This document shows, piece by piece, positions 1 through 7,800 of a stretch of DNA of 16,235 bases. Numbering within the stretch: position 1 is the stretch's first letter; the number at the start of each line of letters is the position of its first letter. The DNA comes from Dehalococcoidia bacterium (GTDB taxonomy: Bacteria > Chloroflexota > Dehalococcoidia > GIF9 > UBA5620), in the NCBI GenBank assembly GCA_016783225.1, contig JADHWZ010000023.1, positions 1 to 16,235 of the forward strand. Reading direction: 5' to 3'. The notes under the pieces are model-generated. The model saw only the letters and a program-made list of their open reading frames with translations, searched no databases and had not been told where the DNA came from. The position numbers and the translations under genes are program-made.

Positions 1-911
1 AGGGCAACCTCCTGATTGATACCGGCTGGAACACTCCGGAAGCCTTCTCCGCGTTAGGGGAGTATCTGAAGGCCAACGGGTTTGACTTCTCCGACATCAG
101 TCAAATCGTAATTACCCATCTGCATCCCGACCACTACGGACTGGCGGGCAGGATTAAGGAGCTTTCCGGCGCCACGCTGGCTCTCAGTGAAATCGAGGCC
201 CGTTTGCTTGACCGACGATACGTGAACATGTCCATTCTACTGGAGGAGGTATCACACCTGCTCCGGGCCCACGGAACGCCTCAAAGTGAGTTATCCCAGC
301 TCAGCCAAGCCTCTATGCCAGCGCGGCAGTTCGTAGTACCGGCGAAGCCGGACACGAAACTGAAAGCGGGACAAAAGGTCTCCATGGACCCTTTTGAGTT
401 TAAGGTCTTATTAACCCCGGGCCATTCACCGGGGCATATCTGCCTCTATGAGCCAAACCGGAGATTCCTGTTCACCGGAGACCATATCCTGCCGGACATC
501 ACCCCGAATGTCGGCCTCCACCCTCAGTCGGGGGCAAACCCTCTAGGTGATTACATCAACTCCCTGAAATCGCTCACGGAGCTGGAGGTCAGTTTCGTCT
601 TTCCGGGGCATGGCTCCGTCTTCAACGGGCTGGGGCAAAGGATTGACGCGTTGCTCCGCCATCATCAACAGAGAATGACGGACATACTGAACGTCATACG
701 AGATGACCCGAAGACCGCCTATCAAATCGCCACGGAGATTCCCTGGGTTCCTGATGAGGGCGGCATCAACTTCCAGGACCTGCCTCCACTGGACAGGCGA
801 CTGGCTGTGCTGGAAACCTTGGCCCATCTCCAGCTTCTGGCAACTGAAGGTAAGGCAATGGAAATAGTGAGGAACCGCATCAGCCTTTATCGGGCTACAA
901 GCTGCGGATGA
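1..911 (+). CDS. MBL-fold metallo-hydrolase, 5' truncated
   Basis: The reading frame is open from base 3 to the TGA at 909-911; the start codon lies outside the window. The zinc-binding HxHxDH motif is present as THLHPDHYG (about bases 114-140). It is followed by the family's second metal region (TPGHSPGH, then FTGDH) and a late PGHG histidine, in the expected metallo-beta-lactamase order. The last 85 or so residues resemble the winged-helix tail of the LACTB2/glyoxalase II-like subgroup. The protein is probably a cytoplasmic thioester or phosphoester hydrolase, but the substrate cannot be read from the sequence. Only the N-terminal strands, perhaps 40-60 residues, should be missing. The downstream gene is 307 nt away, so this is probably the end of its transcription unit. 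Confidence is high for the fold and low for the substrate. Confidence 0.9.
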   Translation, partial: GNLLIDTGWNTPEAFSALGEYLKANGFDFSDISQIVITHLHPDHYGLAGRIKELSGATLALSEIEARLLDRRYVNMSILLEEVSHLLRAHGTPQSELSQLSQASMPARQFVVPAKPDTKLKAGQKVSMDPFEFKVLLTPGHSPGHICLYEPNRRFLFTGDHILPDITPNVGLHPQSGANPLGDYINSLKSLTELEVSFVFPGHGSVFNGLGQRIDALLRHHQQRMTDILNVIRDDPKTAYQIATEIPWVPDEGGINFQDLPPLDRRLAVLETLAHLQLLATEGKAMEIVRNRISLYRATSCG

Positions 912-956
912 GGGTAAATTCAAAGTACTAATTCCTAAACCCTAGAGAAACGGACA

Positions 957-970
957 TGGGCAGATGCCCA
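957..970. repeat. Short perfect inverted repeat
   Basis: TGGGCA, then GA, then TGCCCA form a 14-nt inverted repeat (or a 5-bp stem with an AGAT tetraloop), 45 nt after the MBL gene stop. It has no following T-run, so it is not a standard intrinsic terminator. It is the first of several short stem-loops in this gene-free stretch. Another lies at 1149-1162 (GGCGC, TCGC, GCGCC). Confidence 0.4.
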
Positions 971-990
971 CCAGCGAATGATGAAAGCAG

Positions 991-1046
991 GGGTAGCCTA
1001 GAGCAACCGCTCTAGGCATGATTGGAGCCGATGCTCCAATCTACCC
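991..1046. repeat. Paired palindromes with GTAG/CTAC feet (BIME/REP-pair-like)
   Basis: Two perfect tetraloop hairpins stand four bases apart. The first is CCTAGAGC-AACC-GCTCTAGG (997-1016) and the second ATTGGAGC-CGAT-GCTCCAAT (1021-1040). They are enclosed by a third perfect repeat, GGGTAG (991-996) and CTACCC (1041-1046), so the 56 nt can fold as a three-way junction. GTAG sits at the 5' foot of the first hairpin, and its complement CTAC at the 3' foot of the second. This is the layout of two inverted REP elements (a BIME), whose GTAG foot is recognised by RAYT transposases in enterobacteria. Read from their own GTAG, the two stems agree at 5 of 8 positions, including the loop-proximal GAGC. 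No RAYT gene is in the window. It could instead be a structured RNA. Confidence 0.6.
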
Positions 1047-1218
1047 GGGCCGGAGTACGACAATCTATTTTCAGAGCAAATTCAAATGGCCGAAGAGAAA
1101 AACCAAAACGCCGCGACACGACAAAACGGGTTGCGGTCATCTCGCCTTGGCGCTCGCGCGCCTGGATTTCGGGACCGTCTGGAGCCAATGATGTGGCCGG
1201 AGGACGGTTGAGGGAGCA

Positions 1219-2669
<1,451 letters not shown>

Positions 2670-2804
2670 AGCAGCGCTCATCACTGTCCAGGAGATGACT
2701 GCGTGGCGCTCCCCTGTTTCTCTCCGGGCTTGCTCCAATTCACGCCTGCAGCAGAAATGAGTGTCGGCCTACGAGACGGGAGCGCTCATAGAAGAGGTAC
2801 AGAC

Positions 2805-3944
2805 ATGCTGAAAGAGACTATGACCCCGCAGGAGAGGGTTCAGGCGGCCATCAATCTCGAGGTACCCGACCGGGTGCCGGTTCTGCCTCTGCAGACGTTC
2901 TTCTTTGCCTGCCGCCATAAAGGACTGGATGGATATGAAATGGTCAAGCACAGGGAAAGGGCACGGCAAGCCCACATGGAAGTCTATGATGAGCTTGGTG
3001 GCTTCGACGGGCAGGTGGTGCCTGGAATCAGCTATATATTCCCACGCAGGCTATCCGGGATAGTAAGGGAACCGCTCTACAAAGTCCCCGGGATTGACCT
3101 GCCCAGGGATTCCGTCATCCAGTGTGATGAGGCTGAGATTCTGCAGCCGGAAGACTACGACCTGATTGCCGATTTGGGGTGGAGAGCGTTTGCGGAGAAA
3201 TACTACGGCAAATTCAACCCTCGAAGCCCTTCCGAAATCCTGTCGTGGGGTGACAGGCAGACAGCCAGCTACATAGATGATATCAAGGCATGGAATGAGC
3301 ACGGCGTCCCTGTTTACCAGGGCGGAGAGGTTTTCTCCCCTCTGATGTTTTTCTCGATGTTCAGGACGCTTCAGAAGTTCACCCTGGACCTTCACCGCAT
3401 CCCGGACAGGATTGCATCTGCCATGGACGCCGTAGTTGATGACTTCATCCAGGACGGCATTGACCAGATGAAGCTCACCGGCTGCCCGTGGGTCATGCTG
3501 GTGCTTGAGCGCGGCGGTGGCTTCTACTACCCGCTTCGGATTTTCGAGCGCTTTGAGTGGCCGTACATGAAGAAGATGGCTGAGGCATGGGTCGAGGCGG
3601 GAATAACACCGTTGCTGCACTTCGACCAGGACTGGACACTAAATCTCCCCTACTTCAAGGACTTGCCGAAGGGCTGCATATGTGAGTTTGATAGCTGCAC
3701 GGATATCTTCAAAGCGAAGGAGATACTCGGCGCTAGCCACTGCATAATGGGCGACGTGCGGGCGACGTTGCAAACGCTTGGAACACCCGATGAAGTGGAA
3801 GGGTACTGCACAAGGTTGATTGACGTGGTGGGGAAAGGGGGCGGGTTCATTCTGAGCACCGGCTGCTACGTTCCAGTCGACGCCAAGTTCGAGAACGTGA
3901 AGGCCATGATTGACTGCGCCAAGACTCATGCCCCTGCAGGTTGA
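2805..3944 (+). CDS. Uroporphyrinogen decarboxylase (URO-D)/corrinoid methyltransferase-fold protein
   Basis: The protein has 379 residues. The N-terminus MTPQERVQAAINLEVPDRVP (6-25) is the typical opening of the UroD superfamily, which includes HemE and the MtaA/MtbA/CmuA cobalamin methyltransferases. It lacks heme-pathway neighbours, and the sequence fits the non-heme, methyltransferase-like branch common in anaerobes. MtaA/MtbA enzymes bind zinc with His-X-Cys and a late Cys. Here the matching places read LHFDQDW (His272, Asp274) and STGCYVP (Cys354), so the middle Cys is Asp; zinc may still bind, but substrate activation could differ. No corrinoid protein gene is adjacent. The start was chosen at ATG 2805, preceded by GAAGAGG. 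A GTG at 2703 behind AGGAG would add 34 residues without family similarity and remains a possible alternative. Specific function is unknown. Confidence 0.85.
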   Translation: MLKETMTPQERVQAAINLEVPDRVPVLPLQTFFFACRHKGLDGYEMVKHRERARQAHMEVYDELGGFDGQVVPGISYIFPRRLSGIVREPLYKVPGIDLPRDSVIQCDEAEILQPEDYDLIADLGWRAFAEKYYGKFNPRSPSEILSWGDRQTASYIDDIKAWNEHGVPVYQGGEVFSPLMFFSMFRTLQKFTLDLHRIPDRIASAMDAVVDDFIQDGIDQMKLTGCPWVMLVLERGGGFYYPLRIFERFEWPYMKKMAEAWVEAGITPLLHFDQDWTLNLPYFKDLPKGCICEFDSCTDIFKAKEILGASHCIMGDVRATLQTLGTPDEVEGYCTRLIDVVGKGGGFILSTGCYVPVDAKFENVKAMIDCAKTHAPAG

Positions 3945-4091
3945 CTTGAGCACGCGCCCTAACGTTCCAGGAATTGAGTCTCATGGCAATTGGGCTTGTC
4001 CTCAAGGCTGAGCTTTATAACCCAGCATAAACCCGCGAAAGAGGTGTCACAGGTAGGGGTTTGAGCCAGGGTATCCTGCTTTGGCTGAGTG

Positions 4092-4111
4092 TATAATCAG
4101 GGCATATGCCC
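4092..4111 (+). promoter_or_regulatory. TATAAT box followed by 12-bp palindrome (candidate promoter-operator)
   Basis: A perfect -10 hexamer TATAAT (4092-4097) is followed two bases later by the perfect palindrome GGGCATATGCCC (4100-4111), which would cover the transcription start. No good -35 hexamer is at 16-18 bp; TTGAGC at 4061 is too far. The first gene-like start downstream is ATG 4142, behind AGGAGG. The toxin-antitoxin pair follows at 4386. A dimeric repressor, such as the AbrB-type antitoxin, could bind here, but that is inference. The rest of 3945-4141 holds no gene I can support. Confidence 0.4.
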
Positions 4112-4141
4112 AGTGGTGATTGAACGGAACAGGAGGTTGCG

Positions 4142-4333
4142 ATGACATGCTGGCTGGATGTATTCACTCCCAAATCATGGGAGGAATTTAACAAAGCTGG
4201 AGCTAGAGTCTCGGGCTTCCCTGAGCGGCGATGGGGCAGGTGGGACAAGTCGCCGGCACCCCGGGCGAAAGAGCTGTCAGGCAGAGTAGTCATGCGCAGA
4301 CCACGCCAGGAGAATTTGACAGGCGCGACCTGA
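4142..4333 (+). pseudogene. 5' remnant of an EVE/PUA-like domain gene
   Basis: This 63-codon frame begins with a strong signal, AGGAGG (4131-4136) five bases before ATG. Its first 32 or so residues (MTCWLDVFTP, then WEEFNKAGARVSGFPERRW) look like the beginning of small EVE/PUA-like proteins that start with a WLDLFT-type strand and continue W.EF..AGA.V.GFR..RW. After about residue 32 the resemblance stops; a normal member would go on into a KPGD..L.YLTG-type strand, and that is absent here in all frames I checked. The rest is arginine-rich sequence with no recognisable domain. The likely reading is a gene cut by deletion or rearrangement near base 4240, whose promoter and ribosome-binding site survive. 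It could alternatively encode a short peptide. The family match is from memory, so confidence is moderate. Confidence 0.5.
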
Positions 4334-4385
4334 AGTGCTATCCTACAGTCAGCTAGTGGGAAAGTGAGAAAGTAGGAGCCGAACG

Positions 4386-4703
4386 ATGGCGGAACTAGTT
4401 CAAGTTCGCAAGAAAGCCCAGCTTACGCTGCCTCAATCCGTACGCCGGGAGTTGGGGATTGAGGAAGGCGATTTCCTTGACGTGAGAGTTCAGGATGGCG
4501 CAGTAGTGCTCAAGGTGAAGAAGCTGGTAGACAAGGAACAGGCGTGGTTCTGGACCAAGCGCTGGCAGCAGGGCGAAAGGGAAGCCGAAGAGGATGTCAG
4601 CTCCGGGCATGTCCATCGCTTTGATAGTGCCAGCAAAGCTGTAGATTACCTTCACCGGAGGGCTCAGGATAATTCAACCGGGCCTTCCAGGCATGCTGAC
4701 TGA
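4386..4703 (+). CDS. AbrB/MazE-type (SpoVT-AbrB domain) antitoxin
   Basis: The protein has 105 residues. Residues 1-47 form a SpoVT-AbrB swapped-hairpin DNA-binding domain: VQVRKKAQLTLPQSVRRELG, then EEGDFLDVRVQDGAVVLK. The C-terminal half (WFWTKRWQQGEREAEED, then FDSASKAVDYLHR) is the acidic and helical tail usual in antitoxins of this group, and should wrap the toxin and block its active site. The toxin gene starts on the last base of this stop codon (TGATG), indicating translational coupling. AGGAG (4374-4378) is a good ribosome-binding site. Such antitoxins normally repress their own operon. TCCTAC (4341-4346) and GTAGGA (4372-4377) form an inverted repeat just upstream that could be part of an operator. 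The family is clear; the pairing is confirmed by the neighbour. Confidence 0.88.
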   Translation: MAELVQVRKKAQLTLPQSVRRELGIEEGDFLDVRVQDGAVVLKVKKLVDKEQAWFWTKRWQQGEREAEEDVSSGHVHRFDSASKAVDYLHRRAQDNSTGPSRHAD

Positions 4704-4963
4704 TGCCCATAGAGCTTACCGAGCGCTTTGTCAGACAGTATACGCAGTTCCCCACGGCAATACGGCGCAAGACGGACAAGGCACTTCGTCTTCTCGACAC
4801 CGACTATCGGCACCCGGGACTTCGTAGCCACCCGGTAGAGAGCGCGCCAGGGATCTTCGAGGCCTACGTTGATAGCAAGTATCGAATGACCTTCGAGCGG
4901 CGCGGAGATACCTTCGTAATGCGCAACGTAGATAACCACGACGAGTGCCTGAAGAACCCCTAG
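4703..4963 (+). CDS. RelE/ParE-superfamily toxin
   Basis: The 86-residue basic protein has the RelE-like fold signature. It has an N-terminal helix with FVRQYTQFP and LRLLDTDYRHPGLRSHP, then the central IFEAYVDSKYRMTFE strands with the conserved Arg, and a final FVMRNVDNHDECLKNP, the usual NVxxHD ending of YoeB/RelE-like mRNA interferases. Such toxins cut ribosome-bound mRNA when the antitoxin is degraded; whether this one is active cannot be judged from sequence. The start ATG overlaps the antitoxin stop by one base and has no strong ribosome-binding site of its own, fitting coupled translation. The tail His-Asp pair and the central Arg are intact, so nothing suggests decay. Confidence 0.87.
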   Translation: MPIELTERFVRQYTQFPTAIRRKTDKALRLLDTDYRHPGLRSHPVESAPGIFEAYVDSKYRMTFERRGDTFVMRNVDNHDECLKNP

Positions 4964-5291
4964 GAATCCGGAGCAGGCTGGCACCCCCTGGCGGTGAACT
5001 GGGCGCGATACACTGGGAGTCGATCGAGATCATGGGTGACAGGCTCGACAACCTACGCGTCGAGTGGTCGCCCGCCGCGCTTCCCATTTCTGCGCGTAGA
5101 TTCGAGCATCTTGCGGATACCCTCTCTGCGGGTCCAGACGAGCCCTTCAACATTCGGTTCATGGCCCCGTGCGGCGAAATACCGTGTAGAAGACGTACAG
5201 GGCCGGTTTTCATCCGGAAATCGGGATTCCTGTTTCCTTCGCCTAGAGGTAATCAGGGCGAACACAACCAGGTGCTCTCTCGGTAAGAAAC
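4964..5291. other. Gene-free interval between toxin and CotH-like gene
   Basis: No gene is supported here. One + frame is open from 4945 to 5286, with fairly protein-like composition in its middle (5030-5180). It has no clear ribosome-binding site, no recognisable motif, and it overlaps the toxin end. It may be an unknown small protein or a decayed gene. Short imperfect repeats near 5205-5240 (GGAAA and TTTCC arms) are too weak to call a terminator. Confidence 0.4.
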
Positions 5292-5300
5292 TGCTACAAT
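5292..5300 (+). promoter_or_regulatory. Extended -10 box for a leaderless CotH-like mRNA
   Basis: TGCTACAAT is a TGn-extended -10 element (TACAAT 5295-5300) ending only seven bases before ATG 5308. Transcription would begin at or next to the start codon. No Shine-Dalgarno sequence is present (ACGGCG precedes the ATG), which agrees with a leaderless transcript. No good -35 hexamer is seen, as expected for extended -10 promoters. Confidence 0.45.
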
Positions 5301-5307
5301 AACGGCG

Positions 5308-6972
5308 ATGAAGAGCACATTCTCTGTTCTGCTGTCCGCGGCACTACTGCTCAGTCTCGCAGGTTGTGGCGACAGCAAACCGGCAGTCACAGGCAAAGAT
5401 GATACGGTAGAAGATGCGGCTGTACCGCAGCAGGTCGCGGTTGAGCCGGCAGTACCCAGCACGGTCGAGTCCAGCCCGGATGGAACGGCTGAATCCAGTC
5501 CAGACGGGTATGAACTGCTGTTCACCCACGGGATTCTACATGAAATAGAGATTGCTATTACGCAGGAAGAATGGGACGGCCTTGTTAAAGACATGAGGGA
5601 TTATGCCATGACAGATAGGTTGGGCAAGGGGCTGACCGGCAATTATCGAAAAGCGACATTCATCTATAAGGGCCCTGCTGGTGATACCACAATTGAGGAG
5701 GTAGGATTCAGGACAAAGGGACACTGGACCCGACCCATCCCTGAAGACTACAGTGGTAATCTTCACAGGGCGAGTTTCAAGGTGAAATTCAATAAAAGAT
5801 TTGACCAGGAAGAGTTCACAGCCGAGTATGAAGCAAGAACAGACAGGCGGTTTTGCAGGTTGAGAGCACTGGTTTTCAGGTTGAATCTGCAGGACGTTAA
5901 CTGGGATACCTCACAGATAAGAGAGCTATACTGCTACGACCTGGTAAACAGGGCAGGGGTATATACTTCAAAGACGGGTTCGGCGACGCTGACGATTACT
6001 ATTGATGGGACTAAACACTACTTCGGTGTCTACACGATCATAGAGCCGATCGACAAGTCATTCCTGACAAAAAGATACGGCACGAACGGAAATGACGGAA
6101 ACCTATATAAGTGTCTGTGGGGAGATTCAGGGCCGGCAAGTCTGCAACCTATAGATGAACTTGCGATTCCCAACCCAATCTCCTCGGACGAAAGGATTAT
6201 CGGAGTAAAAGACTGGCGAACGCACTACAGACCCACCTACGATTTGCAAACGAATGAAGGCCAGGCAGACCACACTGAGCTGTTGAGTTTCATAGATAAC
6301 CTCAATACCCTCAGCGGTGCTGAGCTGAAAGACTACCTGGACGCCAATTTTGAGATAGACCGTTTCTTAAGATACCAGGCAATGAATATGCTTATCGGGA
6401 GATGGGATGACTACTGGGCAATGGGTAACAACTACTGCCTGTATTTCAATAATGATGGCAAGATTGAGTTTATTCCGTCCGATTATGACATGGCACTTGG
6501 GGGAGGATATCAACTGTTTGATGTTGCGTCTGTCGGAATCTATGAATGGGGAAACCATACCAGGCAGTTCCTGGAAACCACCTTTCCTACAATACCTAGT
6601 TCCTGGTTGGATGCCTACTACGATGACTATCATTCTCCCCTCGTTGAGAAGATATTCGAGATAGATGAATATAGGGCTACATATGAACGGTATCTGCAGG
6701 ACTTCATCACTCCTTCAAACAGGTTGTTTGTCTATAGCGACTATGAACAGAAATATGAGTTGCTGCATTCTCTGTACTCTCCGCATCTTGACAACGACAT
6801 GGATGAAGGAGAAGAGATGAGTAATGATTACAGCGCAACAAAATCTTCTTTTCGTGGAGCGAAGTTCACAAATCGTGGAAGTGTAAGAGAGTACTTCCAC
6901 AATAAGACCAAATCCATAATTGACCGGCTCGGGCTGAACGAAGAGGACTATGATCTACCTCTCCTCAAATGA
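5308..6972 (+). CDS. CotH-kinase-like lipoprotein
   Basis: The 554-residue protein has a lipoprotein signal peptide: basic start, hydrophobic stretch, and lipobox LAGC with Cys20. A low-complexity linker (about 21-67) holds two ESSPDG copies. The CotH domain follows: strand-rich start with VGFRTKGHW (132-140), LYCYDLVNRAGVYTSKTG (207-224), YFGVYTIIEPIDKSFL (238-253), then a lobe with FLRYQAMNMLIGRWDDY (353-369), NNYCLY and PSDYDMALGG (390-399). The last carries the Asp pair matching metal-binding residues of CotH, an atypical protein kinase of spore coats in Bacillus. This organism shows no spore genes here, so the substrate is probably another envelope component. The VTC-domain gene follows after 20 nt. 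The start is supported by the signal peptide; there is no ribosome-binding site. Kinase activity is inference. Confidence 0.88.
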   Translation: MKSTFSVLLSAALLLSLAGCGDSKPAVTGKDDTVEDAAVPQQVAVEPAVPSTVESSPDGTAESSPDGYELLFTHGILHEIEIAITQEEWDGLVKDMRDYAMTDRLGKGLTGNYRKATFIYKGPAGDTTIEEVGFRTKGHWTRPIPEDYSGNLHRASFKVKFNKRFDQEEFTAEYEARTDRRFCRLRALVFRLNLQDVNWDTSQIRELYCYDLVNRAGVYTSKTGSATLTITIDGTKHYFGVYTIIEPIDKSFLTKRYGTNGNDGNLYKCLWGDSGPASLQPIDELAIPNPISSDERIIGVKDWRTHYRPTYDLQTNEGQADHTELLSFIDNLNTLSGAELKDYLDANFEIDRFLRYQAMNMLIGRWDDYWAMGNNYCLYFNNDGKIEFIPSDYDMALGGGYQLFDVASVGIYEWGNHTRQFLETTFPTIPSSWLDAYYDDYHSPLVEKIFEIDEYRATYERYLQDFITPSNRLFVYSDYEQKYELLHSLYSPHLDNDMDEGEEMSNDYSATKSSFRGAKFTNRGSVREYFHNKTKSIIDRLGLNEEDYDLPLLK

Positions 6973-6992
6973 GTCACTGCGCCAGGACATAA

Positions 6993-7781
6993 TTGAAGAT
7001 GGCAGCGACTGACACGCGAATAGACGGGGCCTCCCCTGCCGGCGTTGCATCGCCGCCGAGGTTTGAGCGTAAGTTCTTCGTAGTACCCAGGAATATTGGC
7101 TTTGCCCACGCTCTGCTGCGGCAGGTCTGCCGCCCAGACAGAGAGTACCCTGAAGGCCAGGTCAACAGCCTGTACTTCGATACTCCTGACCTTGACCAGT
7201 ATATGAGGTCAGCATCGGGTGAGTTCAGGAAGGACAAGGTCCGGATTCGCTGGTACGGCGAGCCTGTAAATCATCAAGGAATGGCCCCCGTGTTCCTGGA
7301 ACTGAAGTCCCGTCAGGGGTTTGCCAGCAGCAAGCAGCGCCAGAGGTTGCTGGTACCAGCAGAGCACCTCGAACTGGGTCGTCTGGGCACCGGGATTGCG
7401 GACGGAACCACGCTCATCGAAACGTTAGCCCGATTTGGTCATTTCCCTTCAGATCCACTGCAGCCAATCATCATCGTATCGTACTGGCGCTACAGGTTCA
7501 ACGAGATGTTGACCGGGATGCGCGTGTCGTTTGACTGCAACATCGGCTCCTCGGTCGTGGCTCCGGGACTGGGCTACGGAGAACGGGAACTACGGCTACG
7601 AGGAGGAGTCATTGAGGTAAAGGGTCCAACACTGGAACTACCGATGGCTCTCAGACGCATCGGGCTGCTAGATACAGACTGGAGCAGATTCTCGAAGTAC
7701 GGCTATTGTATTGAATCACACTTGTCACATCCGGGCACCGTGGCCCGGCTATGGCCCTCGGGAAGAATGGGTGGCCCCTAG
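6993..7781 (+). CDS. VTC-domain (polyphosphate polymerase-fold) protein
   Basis: The 262-residue protein matches the VTC domain of eukaryotic Vtc4, a tunnel-shaped polymerase that makes polyphosphate from ATP. Motifs in order: RFERKFFV (23-30), LYFDTPDLDQY (60-70), KVRIRWYG (82-89), FLELKSRQG (101-109), SYWRYRF (163-169), RVSFDCNI (177-184), EVKGP (208-212) and FSKYGYC (233-239). The basic residues lining the Vtc4 tunnel and its late glutamate therefore have plausible counterparts. It has no signal peptide or membrane segment, so it is cytoplasmic, probably held by the neighbouring membrane protein. The start is TTG 6993, five bases after AGGA; ATG 6999 would remove two residues. It is the middle gene of a three-gene operon, 20 nt after the CotH-like gene and 19 nt before DUF4956. 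Bacterial VTC proteins are little studied, so the reaction is inferred. Confidence 0.88.
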   Translation: MKMAATDTRIDGASPAGVASPPRFERKFFVVPRNIGFAHALLRQVCRPDREYPEGQVNSLYFDTPDLDQYMRSASGEFRKDKVRIRWYGEPVNHQGMAPVFLELKSRQGFASSKQRQRLLVPAEHLELGRLGTGIADGTTLIETLARFGHFPSDPLQPIIIVSYWRYRFNEMLTGMRVSFDCNIGSSVVAPGLGYGERELRLRGGVIEVKGPTLELPMALRRIGLLDTDWSRFSKYGYCIESHLSHPGTVARLWPSGRMGGP

Positions 7782-7800
7782 CTAGAAAGGAGAATAGACT

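Noticed and set aside
2703..2804. GTG start 34 codons upstream for the UroD-family gene
   Set aside because: It has an AGGAG site, so it is not excluded, but the added residues look unlike the family and the usual opening begins near ATG 2805-2820.
3051..3620. 189-codon minus-strand frame inside the UroD-family gene
   Set aside because: Shadow of a well-supported + strand gene; no motif in its translation.
4731..5213. 160-codon minus-strand frame opposite the toxin
   Set aside because: Overlaps the recognised toxin, arginine- and serine-rich composition, no motif or ribosome-binding site.
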